Positions 1 to 8,743 of a stretch of 12,210 bases of DNA are shown here, in pieces. A model generated the notes under the pieces. That model saw only the letters and a program-made list of their open reading frames with translations, ran no database searches and was not told the DNA's origin. Each line of letters begins with the position of its first letter. Within the stretch, counting starts at the first letter, position 1. The position numbers were made by a program, and so were the translations under genes. Source of the DNA: Chloroflexota bacterium (GTDB taxonomy: Bacteria; Chloroflexota; Ktedonobacteria; Ktedonobacterales; Ktedonobacteraceae). The stretch spans positions 1 to 12,210 of the forward strand of contig CADDZH010000129.1 in assembly GCA_902812455.1 (NCBI GenBank), given 5' to 3'.

Positions 1-740
1 CTGATAACCTGCCTGCCCTCGCGCCCCCCAATACGCCCAACAACACATCCGGTGCTGCAACATCACTTGCTCCAACGCTCCCGGCGGCCAGCACCACGCC
101 AATCCACCTGCTCATTGTAGACAACCTGGCGGTTTTGCGGGCCGGGTTGCGCCGCTTGCTTGAAAGCTATCCCGATCTGCAAGTGGTAGGAGAAGCAGCC
201 GATGGTGTGCAGGCGGTGAGCGAGGCGCTTGAGTTAGGTCCCCAGGTCGTCCTCATGGATGCCCATCTTCCCAACGGTCAGAGCATGGAGACCTTACAGC
301 AGATCAAACAGCTTAACCCCGACACGCGAGTCCTGCTGCTCTCCGCCCAGGAGCAAGAAGAGGCGCTTTACGAGGCCCTACGAGCGGGTGCTGATGGATA
401 CGTGCTGAAGGATATCGCCCCAGATGAACTGGCGCAAGCCATACGAACTGTGGCGCGTGGGGAAGTGCTTGTGCAACCGCAACTGGCAGGCAAACTGCTT
501 TCGCGCTTCGGCAAGTCAGGCCAGGGGCGAAGCCACCCCTATGAAGCCCTTACGGCAAGAGAACGTGAAGTGCTGCAGCTCCTGGCGCGGGGCCTGCGCA
601 ACAAAGAAATCGCCGCCCGCCTCTACGTCAGCGAGCGCACCGTCAACTTCCACCTGGCCAATATCTACCAGAAACTCAACGTCTCAGGCCGCACCGAAGC
701 CCTGAGCAAGGCGCTGGAGCAGGGCCTGCTCAAAACATAA
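1..740 (+). CDS. NarL/FixJ-family response regulator, partial at the left edge
   Basis: This is a cytoplasmic two-component response regulator that would bind DNA through a LuxR-type helix-turn-helix once phosphorylated. The reading frame is open from base 3 and has no ATG or GTG before the receiver domain, so the start probably lies outside the window; a TTG at 135 falls inside the receiver and is not a credible start. The receiver begins near base 102 (IHLLIVDN). It has the phospho-acceptor Asp at 258-260 (VVLMDAHLP), the conserved Ser in LLLSAQ and the Lys at 408-410. The DNA-binding domain covers about 552-705 (LTAREREVLQLL, then VSERTVNFHLANIYQKL). The acidic pair is Asp-Asn rather than Asp-Asp. 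At least 33 residues rich in Pro, Thr and Ala precede the receiver, which is unusual for a family that normally starts with it. No partner kinase is visible; it may lie upstream. Confidence 0.9.
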   Translation, partial: DNLPALAPPNTPNNTSGAATSLAPTLPAASTTPIHLLIVDNLAVLRAGLRRLLESYPDLQVVGEAADGVQAVSEALELGPQVVLMDAHLPNGQSMETLQQIKQLNPDTRVLLLSAQEQEEALYEALRAGADGYVLKDIAPDELAQAIRTVARGEVLVQPQLAGKLLSRFGKSGQGRSHPYEALTAREREVLQLLARGLRNKEIAARLYVSERTVNFHLANIYQKLNVSGRTEALSKALEQGLLKT

Positions 741-754
741 TGCGGGTTGATCGA

Positions 755-798
755 CTGTAGGGGCCGATTTATCGTGCCCATCGCCGATTCATCGGCCC
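755..798. repeat. GC-rich palindromic intergenic repeat between convergent genes
   Basis: An 8-bp perfect inverted repeat, GGGCCGAT (761-768) and ATCGGCCC (791-798), encloses 22 bases. It is headed by the decamer CTGTAGGGGC (755-764), which also heads repeats at 10423 and 11556. It sits between two converging genes, so it could also help end transcription from either side, but no T-run follows on either strand. Confidence 0.55.
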
Positions 799-862
799 GC
801 ATGTCGGCCGTCACCGTTGCCGGTTTCTGTTGTGAAACACCATAATCAGGCACGCACAAAAC

Positions 863-1753
863 TCACGAGACCGCGACAATCCCGGCATGCCACGTATCCA
901 GCTCGTGTTTCAGGGCAGCAATATAGCCCGCCACGTCATTATGGTCGCTGGAAGGCGCATATACAGGAATGATCTGATCAACCGTAACCAGGCCCCATTG
1001 CGCCACGTACAGATTGCGGATCAGCTTAAACCATGCCTCGAAGCCTTGCTGCCAGCTACTGAATTGTGCGTACCCACCGCCTTCATTAAAGCAGGGATAC
1101 TCAGGCACGCAGCGCATATTGCTCAGTGAAAGCGTCACTCTTGCCACACCGGTCGTGCCAAACAGGCTTTCGTGCATAAAGAAAGCCAGGGCGTAGGCCG
1201 GGTCTATCCCATACTTCAGCCCATCATCGTACAGGTACTGGGCCAGCCCTGCTGCAGGCGAATGATAGTAGGCCAGCACCTCGTTCATAAAGGCCACACT
1301 CAGCGAGGGCTTGCCCAGCACCGAATAGGGGCCTGTCTGGGTTATAGGCTTCTTAGGAGTAATCGGCGCATTACTCTGTGTCCAGGTATTCACGTCTCCT
1401 ATGGTACCCCCTACCTGAATGGGAAAGACCTGAGCGTTCGGCGAGATAACCAGTTGCGAGGGGCCTGGACGTTGCAAATAAGCCGCATAAACCAGCACGC
1501 CGGCAGATATCACCACCACAATCATGCACACCAACAAAGGACGTAACCAGGGTATATGGCGCAGCAGGGGATGCTCTTCAAATTCGTCAACGATACGTGC
1601 AGGCCGCCACTTGCGTAATGGCTCCGTCTCTCTTGTTCCTTCTAATTCCTGGGTGTTTACTGCCTGGAGCTGGCGTGTAGCGCGTGGTGGGATAACTGTG
1701 TTGACAGGTTCCTCTTGCAGGATAACCCTCTGGGCGTAGTTACCGCTCGCCAT
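863..1753 (-). CDS. Membrane-anchored glucosaminidase-like (lysozyme-fold) protein
   Basis: The protein has 296 residues. A polar cytoplasmic N-terminus (1-70) is followed by one membrane helix (about 71-93), a Pro/Thr-rich linker (94-148) and an extracytoplasmic domain (150-290). That domain resembles the glucosaminidase/lysozyme-like family that cleaves peptidoglycan glycan strands. The likely catalytic Glu is E195 in the FMHES motif, which follows a YGIDPAYALA helix as in this fold; GGGYAQF and an aromatic-rich region follow. Cys215 and Cys221 could form a disulfide outside the cell. The ATG at 1753 is supported by a strong ribosome site, AGAGGAGGT, seven bases upstream. The gene is monocistronic, with a promoter and palindromic operator-like sites directly upstream. 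The enzymatic role is inferred from the motif pattern; it could also be a non-catalytic wall-binding protein. Confidence 0.75.
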   Translation of the reverse strand: MASGNYAQRVILQEEPVNTVIPPRATRQLQAVNTQELEGTRETEPLRKWRPARIVDEFEEHPLLRHIPWLRPLLVCMIVVVISAGVLVYAAYLQRPGPSQLVISPNAQVFPIQVGGTIGDVNTWTQSNAPITPKKPITQTGPYSVLGKPSLSVAFMNEVLAYYHSPAAGLAQYLYDDGLKYGIDPAYALAFFMHESLFGTTGVARVTLSLSNMRCVPEYPCFNEGGGYAQFSSWQQGFEAWFKLIRNLYVAQWGLVTVDQIIPVYAPSSDHNDVAGYIAALKHELDTWHAGIVAVS

Positions 1754-1767
1754 TTATGCGACCTCCT

Positions 1768-1807
1768 CTAGAACATTTGTATGGAACATTAGTTCTATAT
1801 GTTCTAG
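1768..1807. promoter_or_regulatory. Nested palindromic operator upstream of the glucosaminidase-like gene
   Basis: A perfect 9-bp inverted repeat, CTAGAACAT (1768-1776) and ATGTTCTAG (1799-1807), encloses a second perfect palindrome, GAAC-ATTA-GTTC (1784-1795). The array starts beside the -10 box of the minus-strand promoter and runs to the ribosome-binding site, which is where a repressor would block transcription. GAAC-N4-GTTC matches the core of the LexA/DinR box known from Gram-positive bacteria. Which regulator binds here is not known. Confidence 0.5.
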
Positions 1808-1834
1808 TATAACACACGCCGCGTTCCCCCACAA
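1806..1834 (-). promoter_or_regulatory. Candidate promoter of the glucosaminidase-like gene
   Basis: Read on the minus strand, TTGTGG (1829-1834) and TATACT (1806-1811) are separated by 17 bases, a sigma-70-like arrangement with a good -10 and a weak -35. Transcription would start near 1800, inside the palindromic array and upstream of the ribosome site. Confidence 0.45.
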
Positions 1835-1891
1835 GTAGGCAATCCTTGCAAAACACTGGCGTTAATCGAGAGAAAAATACCATCCGGTTGT

Positions 1892-1908
1892 CTAGTTCTA
1901 GAAACTAG
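1892..1908. promoter_or_regulatory. CTAGTT / AACTAG palindrome between divergent genes
   Basis: CTAGTT (1892-1897) and AACTAG (1903-1908) form a 6-bp inverted repeat around CTAGA, with the self-complementary TTCTAGAA overlapping the centre. It shares the TTCTAG/CTAGAA core with the array at 1768-1807, so it may be a further site for the same regulator. The rest of the 404-bp gap between the divergent genes (1754-2157) holds the two promoters described here and no convincing gene. Confidence 0.3.
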
Positions 1909-2017
1909 CGAAAAAAACGAAACGGCGCAACCCGCGGCTCTTGCCCCCACAATACATTTATATGGTTGTATGCCCCGCAATTGCCGCACTACTGAGTAAA
2001 ATATATCATGATGAGTA

Positions 2018-2096
2018 TTCTGGTGTCAATGCTTTTTGCCTGCTTACCAGAAATGTACAAAATCAGGCCAATACGCTATAATTGGTTTCACCAGAA
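2018..2096. promoter_or_regulatory. Three ACCAGAA motifs around the mannosidase promoter
   Basis: The heptamer ACCAGAA occurs at 2046-2052 and 2090-2096, and inverted (TTCTGGT) at 2018-2024. The first and second sites form an inverted repeat with 21 bases between them, and the last two sites flank the -35/-10 elements. Both direct copies continue into a similar AGTAC or ATGTAC tail. This spacing suggests an operator for a mannose- or glycan-responsive regulator, but no regulator gene is in the window. Confidence 0.3.
2054..2082 (+). promoter_or_regulatory. Promoter of the alpha-mannosidase gene
   Basis: TGTACA (2054-2059; four of six bases match the -35 consensus) lies 17 bases from a perfect TATAAT (2077-2082). 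A second TATAAT at 2104-2109 has only a weak -35. The predicted leader is about 70 bases and ends in the ribosome site AAGGAG, four bases before the ATG at 2158. Confidence 0.55.
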
Positions 2097-2157
2097 GTAC
2101 TATTATAATATCTTTTATAAGGAGCTTTTTCCCTGGCGAATATTATGAAGGAGTATC

Positions 2158-5100
2158 ATGGCCGATCAGTTGCAAATTATTCTCGTTCCTCATACTCACT
2201 GGGACCGCGAATGGTATCAAACATTTCAACAATTTCGTATGCGCCTTGTGCATACTTTCGATAAGCTGCTCGATATCCTCGATCACGACGACAAATTCAG
2301 CTATTTTATGCTGGATGGGCAGGCAATTGTGCTCGACGACTACCTGGAGGTGCAGCCACGGCAGGAAGAGCGCCTGCGCCACTATATCAAGTCCGGGCGC
2401 ATCCTGGTAGGCCCCTGGTATTTGCAGCCGGACGAGTTTCTGGTAAGTGGTGAATCCCTCATTCGTAACTTGCAGATAGGCCTGCAGCGAGCCTCCGAAT
2501 TTGGAGCGCCGATGAAGGTTGGCTATGTGCCGGATTGTTTTGGGCATATTGCTCAGTTGCCGCAGATTCTCCAGGGGTTTGGCATCGACAACGCCGTCTT
2601 CTGGCGAGGCGTTGGTTCAGAGGCCCACAAGAGCGAGTTTTACTGGGCGGCGCCAGATGGAACGCAAGTGCTGGTTGTTCACCTGGCCGATGCCCTCGGC
2701 TACTCCAATGCCCGCCAGATGCCGCTCTCACCGCCTGAATTCGCCACCCGCGTCGAATTCCTTACTGCCCAGCTTTTACCCAGGGCCACCACCAGCACGC
2801 TCCTCTTCATGAATGGCTCCGATCACCTGGAGCCGCAGGAGGGCCTGCCTGCCACTATTGAAGCTGCCAATAAACTGCTCGCCCATATCAGCCCTGAGCA
2901 CGAGAAAATTCTTGCCCGCCTCGGCCATACTGCACAGGAGAACTCCGCAAGGCGCTATGATGGCATCCATGTGCAAATCGGCACCCTGCCTCAATATATC
3001 GATATTGTGCGCCAGCACGCCAACGGCCATCACGGCAATTCAGGCGGCGCTTCTTTACAGGTATTGAGCGGCGAAATGCGCAGCAGCCAGTTCGCGCACC
3101 TCCTGCCTGGCGTTCTTTCCACCCGCATGTGGATCAAGCAGCAGAATAACGCCACAGAGCACTTGCTTGAGCGCTGGGTTGAGCCGCTCACTGCCTGGGC
3201 ATGGAAGCTTGGCGCTCCCTACCCAACCGGCCTGATCCAACTCGCCTGGAAGTACCTGCTACAGAATCACCCGCACGACAGCATTTGCGGATGCAGCATC
3301 GATCAGGTGCATCGCGAGAACGCCGTGCGTTTTGCCCAGAGCCAGCAGGTTGCCGAAGGCCTGCTCACTCAGGCCATGGAGAATATTGCCGGGGCAGTCG
3401 ATACTCATCCACCTGTTCCCGTCACCCATACAAACTATAAACCTGTCTCTATCGTTGTTTTCAATCCTGCCCCCGGCCCGCGTACAGAAGTTGTGCAGGC
3501 TGTCGTCCAGTTTCCTGGCTCGTTGCGCAATGCCGTGATCGTCGATGAATATGGCCGCCACATGCCCTACACTGTCGTCAATCGCTGGCGGCAAGAGATT
3601 GGCTCGATGCAAGTCGAGCGCGAGATGCTGGTTGCAGCTAGGGCCCTCGTAGGCCCAAGTACACCCGGTGAGCTTATCCACATGGCCGAAGGCATGCTAG
3701 GCACCGCACTTGGAAAACCTGAAGAGGCCTATGCCATTCTGCGCATACACATCGACACCCACCTGCAGCCTGGGGTCGCCCACATCGAAGTTATGGTTGC
3801 CCCACACGACCAGGCCTATACCAACGAACAGGAACTGCTCGCCGCTGAGCAGCAGATACTGGCCCTCTTAGAGCGCGAGGATATTCACACCCTGGAGGCA
3901 ACCGTTATCGATCAGGCCCGCGAAACCATCGAGTTTGTCGCTTCTGACCTGCCCGCCTATGGCCTGAAAACCTTCTGGGTCTATCCACGCGGCCTCAAAG
4001 AAGAAACGCATACCGCTCCTTTCAGCTCGCTTATGGAGCATGAACAGGCTATCGAAAATGAGTGGTATCGCGTTGAAGCAGACCCTCAAGATGGCACGCT
4101 GGCAGTGACCGATAAGCAAACAGGCGCCACCTTTACAGGCCTCAATCGTTTTGTCGATGGTGGCGATGTCGGCGACCTGTATACCTACTGCCCGCCAGCC
4201 CAGGACACCCTTGTGAGCCAGCCACTCGAGCCGCCTAAGATCGAGCTTGCCAGTTCCGGGCCTACCTGCGCAGCGCTCCGCATCACCGGCCGCTGGGCCC
4301 TGCCCAGTTCCTGTACCGCCGGCCGCGAGGAGCGCAGCGCCCGTACAACCGTATGCCAGATTTCCAGCGAGGTGCGACTGGCGCCCGGAGTAAAACGTAT
4401 CGATATTCACACAAGTGTGGAAAATAAGGTCAAAGATCATAGATTACGAGTCATTTTTCCGGTGCCATATACTGTAGATAGTGTTGCTGCCGAAGCTACG
4501 TTTGAGGTACGCAACCGCCCTGTTGCTGCCCCTCATCCTGAGGATACCGGCAACTGGGTAGAGGAACCCGTCAATACCTTCCCACAGAAGCGCTTTATGG
4601 ATATCAGCGATGGCAATACCGGGCTGGCAGTCCTCAATCGTGGCCTGCCGGAATGCGAAATCCTGAAGGATGGTCCGGGAATCGCCCCAGGGCAGATGGC
4701 GGTAGCAGTGACGCTATTACGCTGCGTTGAGTGGCTCTCGCGGGGAGACCTTTCTACGCGGCGCGGCCATGCCGGCCCTATGGAATACACACCGGAGGCC
4801 CAATGCCTGGGGCATCACGAGTTCGACTACGCGCTCGTCCCGCATAGCGGCACCTGGGAGAGCGAAGAGGCCCTGGTCTTGTGCGAAGCCCAGGCCTTTA
4901 ATACCCCTGTGCGGGCTGTCGTAGTAGCGGCAAAGGAGAGCAGAGAAAACAGGGACGAGCTGCACGAGAAAACCCTGTCTCCCACCGAGACGCTGGTTGA
5001 AGTAGCTCCCCGCTCGCTGGTTGTCAGCGCAATCAAGCGCAGCAACGATGGCAAGGGATTGATCGTGCGAGTTTATAATCCTCTCCCTGGCACAGTCGAA

Positions 5101-5253
5101 GCATCTATCCGCCCAAACGTTGCTGCTGCCCAGGCTTTTAAGGCCAACTTACAGGAAGAGCGGCAAGAGCAGTTGCCCTGGCGTGCCGGGAATGGCGAAC
5201 CTTTGCACGTACCTATACGCGCAGGCGAAATTGCAACTGTACTGTTTGTCTGA
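2158..5253 (+). CDS. GH38-family alpha-mannosidase (MngB-like)
   Basis: This 1031-residue enzyme of glycoside hydrolase family 38 should hydrolyse terminal alpha-mannosides with retention of configuration using a zinc ion. The N-terminal catalytic domain opens with HTHWDREW, giving zinc ligands His14 and Asp16. The nucleophile is Asp126 in VPDCFGH, and the later zinc ligand is His373 in NHPHDSICGC. The C-terminal beta-rich GH38 region follows from about residue 430. The opening resembles E. coli MngB (mannosylglycerate hydrolase; GPWY, VSGESLIRNL and FWRG motifs), but at 1031 residues it is longer than MngB and no sugar phosphotransferase gene is nearby, so the substrate is open. There is no signal peptide, so it is probably cytoplasmic. 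The ATG has AAGGAG four bases upstream. The gene stands alone, with its own promoter and a repeat starting at the base after the stop codon. Confidence 0.93.
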   Translation: MADQLQIILVPHTHWDREWYQTFQQFRMRLVHTFDKLLDILDHDDKFSYFMLDGQAIVLDDYLEVQPRQEERLRHYIKSGRILVGPWYLQPDEFLVSGESLIRNLQIGLQRASEFGAPMKVGYVPDCFGHIAQLPQILQGFGIDNAVFWRGVGSEAHKSEFYWAAPDGTQVLVVHLADALGYSNARQMPLSPPEFATRVEFLTAQLLPRATTSTLLFMNGSDHLEPQEGLPATIEAANKLLAHISPEHEKILARLGHTAQENSARRYDGIHVQIGTLPQYIDIVRQHANGHHGNSGGASLQVLSGEMRSSQFAHLLPGVLSTRMWIKQQNNATEHLLERWVEPLTAWAWKLGAPYPTGLIQLAWKYLLQNHPHDSICGCSIDQVHRENAVRFAQSQQVAEGLLTQAMENIAGAVDTHPPVPVTHTNYKPVSIVVFNPAPGPRTEVVQAVVQFPGSLRNAVIVDEYGRHMPYTVVNRWRQEIGSMQVEREMLVAARALVGPSTPGELIHMAEGMLGTALGKPEEAYAILRIHIDTHLQPGVAHIEVMVAPHDQAYTNEQELLAAEQQILALLEREDIHTLEATVIDQARETIEFVASDLPAYGLKTFWVYPRGLKEETHTAPFSSLMEHEQAIENEWYRVEADPQDGTLAVTDKQTGATFTGLNRFVDGGDVGDLYTYCPPAQDTLVSQPLEPPKIELASSGPTCAALRITGRWALPSSCTAGREERSARTTVCQISSEVRLAPGVKRIDIHTSVENKVKDHRLRVIFPVPYTVDSVAAEATFEVRNRPVAAPHPEDTGNWVEEPVNTFPQKRFMDISDGNTGLAVLNRGLPECEILKDGPGIAPGQMAVAVTLLRCVEWLSRGDLSTRRGHAGPMEYTPEAQCLGHHEFDYALVPHSGTWESEEALVLCEAQAFNTPVRAVVVAAKESRENRDELHEKTLSPTETLVEVAPRSLVVSAIKRSNDGKGLIVRVYNPLPGTVEASIRPNVAAAQAFKANLQEERQEQLPWRAGNGEPLHVPIRAGEIATVLFV

Positions 5254-5345
5254 GAGCAGGAGTGCAGAGGGCGCAGCCCTCTGCCGGGGTCTGGGGAACG
5301 CGGTCTGGGAGACCGTGTGCAGGGGACCCAGAAAATCACCCCCTG
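5254..5345 (+). repeat. Hairpin repeat, copy 1 (with an extra inserted hairpin)
   Basis: This copy starts directly after the mannosidase stop codon. Stem 1 pairs GCAGAGGG (5264-5271) with CCCTCTGC (5277-5284) around CGCAG. Stem 2 pairs TCTGGG (5290-5295) with CCCAGA (5327-5332). Between the arms of stem 2 lies an extra perfect hairpin, CGGTCT-GGG-AGACCG (5301-5315), absent from copy 2. It ends in GAAAATCACCCCCT. There is no T-run, so it is not a classical terminator. Confidence 0.75.
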
Positions 5346-5354
5346 CAAGTATAA

Positions 5355-5420
5355 GAGCAGGAGTGCAGAGGACGCAGTCCTTTGCCGGGGTCTGGGGTGT
5401 CCCTAGAAAATCACCCCCTT
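5355..5420 (+). repeat. Hairpin repeat, copy 2
   Basis: This is a second, shorter copy of the element at 5254, beginning with the same GAGCAGGAGTGCAGAGG. Stem 1 is GCAGAGGA (5365-5372) with TCCTTTGC (5378-5385) and the same CGCAG loop; one pair has changed from G-C to A-T on both sides. Stem 2 is TCTGGGG (5391-5397) with CCCTAGA (5401-5407) around TGT. It ends in GAAAATCACCCCCTT, like copy 1. Confidence 0.75.
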
Positions 5421-5442
5421 AAACGAATTTATGTAAATAATT

Positions 5443-5471
5443 GGAACCTGGTCAGATCAAGACCAAGTTCC
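5443..5471 (+). terminator. Stem-loop after the mannosidase, possible terminator or leader structure
   Basis: GGAACCTGGTC (5443-5453) and GACCAAGTTCC (5461-5471) pair over 11 positions with one mismatch around a 7-base loop. A loosely T-rich stretch (TGCTGTTTTCTCTTG) follows at 5480-5495 rather than directly after the stem. It could end mannosidase transcripts weakly, or lie in the leader of the next gene. Confidence 0.4.
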
Positions 5472-5561
5472 TAAAGGTGTTGCTGTTTTCTCTTGATGAA
5501 CGTTGTAATTGGAGACGGCATTTATGCAATGCATTTTCCTGAAAGGGGCATTTGTCCTACA

Positions 5562-6188
5562 ATGATACATACGACGCATATAATGACAACTATACTCAAT
5601 CTTGGCCCGGCTGCCGCGACGGCAACCCCTACCTCGACCGTTGTCACCACAACTCCTACAGCGACCTCATCGGGTGGGACACTGTCCACCTTGACCAATT
5701 CGTTAGGGGTAATTATCGGGTTTTTCGTTGCCTTCATCGTCATATTCTGGCTCAGCCTGATTATCTGGACCTTCCGCGATATCCGCTCGCGCACGCAAGA
5801 TGCGTTTTTACAAATAGCTGCAACTTTGCTGGTCACCGTCTTCTTCATTGGTGGCCTCTTCATCTACATGATTCTCCGCCCCAGGCAGACACTGGCCGAG
5901 ATCTACGAGCGGCAGTTGGAAGAGGAATCCCTCCTGGCCGAAATGACCGAGCGCCAGACCTGCAACAATTGTCATGCTCGCATTGAGCCTGATTTCCAGA
6001 TCTGCCCATCCTGCGGCCAGAAACTGAAGCGGCCTTGCCCCAAGTGCGAGCGCCTGCTGGAACTGCGCTGGGCATTCTGCCCCTACTGCGCCACTAACCT
6101 TACCAGCATGCCACCCGTCCAGGGTATGCCCGGCATGCCCGCCATGCAAGGCAGCCCCAACGTTCCCATGGGCAGCCAGCGCTACTGA
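5562..6188 (+). CDS. Two-helix membrane protein with a double zinc ribbon
   Basis: The protein has a Thr/Ala/Pro-rich N-terminal segment, two hydrophobic helices (bases about 5706-5775 and 5811-5876) and a charged linker (ETLAEIYERQLEEESLL type). A cytoplasmic-looking double zinc ribbon follows: CNNCHARI with CPSCG, then CPKCERLL with CPYCA, giving eight paired cysteines. The last 30 residues are Met/Pro/Gly-rich. Double zinc ribbons of this kind are common in membrane proteins of unknown function and may mediate protein or nucleic-acid contacts; no enzyme activity is implied. The start is uncertain. ATG 5562 has AAAGGGG upstream, but 13 bases away, while ATG 5529, ATG 5496 and ATG 5583 are alternatives in the same frame. 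The gene lies alone between the mannosidase repeats and gyrB. Confidence 0.75.
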   Translation: MIHTTHIMTTILNLGPAAATATPTSTVVTTTPTATSSGGTLSTLTNSLGVIIGFFVAFIVIFWLSLIIWTFRDIRSRTQDAFLQIAATLLVTVFFIGGLFIYMILRPRQTLAEIYERQLEEESLLAEMTERQTCNNCHARIEPDFQICPSCGQKLKRPCPKCERLLELRWAFCPYCATNLTSMPPVQGMPGMPAMQGSPNVPMGSQRY

Positions 6189-6191
6189 TCA

Positions 6192-6207
6192 CATGGGCGC
6201 ACCCATG
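6192..6207 (+). other. Short perfect hairpin after the zinc-ribbon gene
   Basis: CATGGG-CGCA-CCCATG is a 6-bp perfect stem with a 4-base loop, four bases after the stop codon. No T-run follows, so it could protect the transcript end or assist termination, but it is not a clear intrinsic terminator. Confidence 0.3.
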
Positions 6208-6230
6208 CAGGCGAACAAAATCGCCCGCCC

Positions 6231-6291
6231 ATGTCATCCTGAGCGCGTGATCCGAGGCTCCAGGTATGTCATCCTTCGCTTCGCTCAGGAT
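6231..6291. repeat. Interspersed inverted repeat of the ATGTCATCCTGAGCG type
   Basis: ATCCTGAGCG (6236-6245) and CGCTCAGGAT (6282-6291) form a perfect 10-bp inverted repeat. Two copies of ATGTCATCCT lie at 6231 and 6266. Related sequence (ATGTCATGTTGAGC, CGCTCAGGATGACAT) occurs at 11639-11802, which marks it as a repeat family. The rest of the 6189-6548 gap holds the gyrB promoter region and no gene. Confidence 0.6.
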
Positions 6292-6393
6292 CTCTGTTGA
6301 TCGGCACTGGATGCTTCGCCCAGCATGTCATCCGATATGGACATTAAAAAGCTAAAGCTCATCACTATACCCGATGCATTCTGGCCCAAAATG

Positions 6394-6402
6394 TGGTATA
6401 CT
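6394..6402 (+). promoter_or_regulatory. Extended -10 promoter upstream of gyrB
   Basis: TGG-TATACT (6394-6402) fits an extended -10 element (TGn plus a near-consensus hexamer), which can work without a good -35; none is seen. The leader would be about 140 bases. A second candidate, TTCAGA (6500-6505) with TATAAA (6523-6528) at 17-base spacing, would give a very short leader. Confidence 0.4.
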
Positions 6403-6527
6403 TACTATAGTACAAACGTGCAAAAACCTGGCATGCTTGCCCTATTTTCCTTGTCTCACAAGGCATCTTTTTCTGGCATTCTTGACCCTTACGATACTAT
6501 TCAGAAGCTCCGCTTCATTCTGTATAA

Positions 6528-8576
<2,049 letters not shown>

Positions 8577-8613
8577 CAGAGATATTGTGCCAGCCCTTGT
8601 TTATGTATAATAT

Positions 8614-8721
8614 ATGGTCACCATGCCACTCGAAAAAGCCCCCTGGGGCGACTCGTTTGGTATGTGTACTGACAAGTTCGGCATTCAATGGATGATGAAC
8701 ATCGCGGGCCAGAGGGCGTAG
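8614..8721 (+). pseudogene. C-terminal remnant of a PhnB-like VOC protein
   Basis: A 35-codon frame reads [20 protein letters not shown] and then [12 protein letters not shown] before a TAG stop. This matches the end of PhnB-like (3-demethylubiquinone methyltransferase-like) VOC proteins, where a TMPL...WG..FG...DKFG..WM pattern forms the last beta strands. The rest of the gene (normally about 130-150 residues) is absent: an in-frame TAA at 8608 closes the frame and the sequence upstream to gyrB shows no related protein. It has no ribosome site. I read it as a dead fragment left by deletion. The family assignment is from memory of the motif. Confidence 0.7.
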
Positions 8722-8739
8722 CGCTTGCCCTCGCGCCCT
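8712..8739. repeat. GC-rich inverted repeat with a 16-mer shared at 10467
   Basis: AGGGCG (8712-8717) and CGCCCT (8734-8739) form an inverted repeat. Inside it, GCTTGCCCTCGCGCCC (8723-8738) recurs exactly at 10467-10482. It lies between the VOC remnant and the end of the DUF2277 gene, overlapping the last codons of the remnant, and probably belongs to an interspersed repeat family. Confidence 0.5.
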
Positions 8740-8743
8740 ACGA

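Noticed and set aside
1804..1989. 61-codon minus-strand frame upstream of the glucosaminidase-like gene
   Set aside because: It has no family resemblance or ribosome site and overlaps the promoter and palindromes, so it is a chance frame.
5579..5584. TATAAT as promoter of the zinc-ribbon gene
   Set aside because: Transcription would begin after every in-frame start codon of that gene.
8638..8649. GCCCC-CT-GGGGC as a gyrB terminator
   Set aside because: The loop is only two bases, no T-run follows, and the bases encode the conserved K-A-P-W-G of the VOC remnant.
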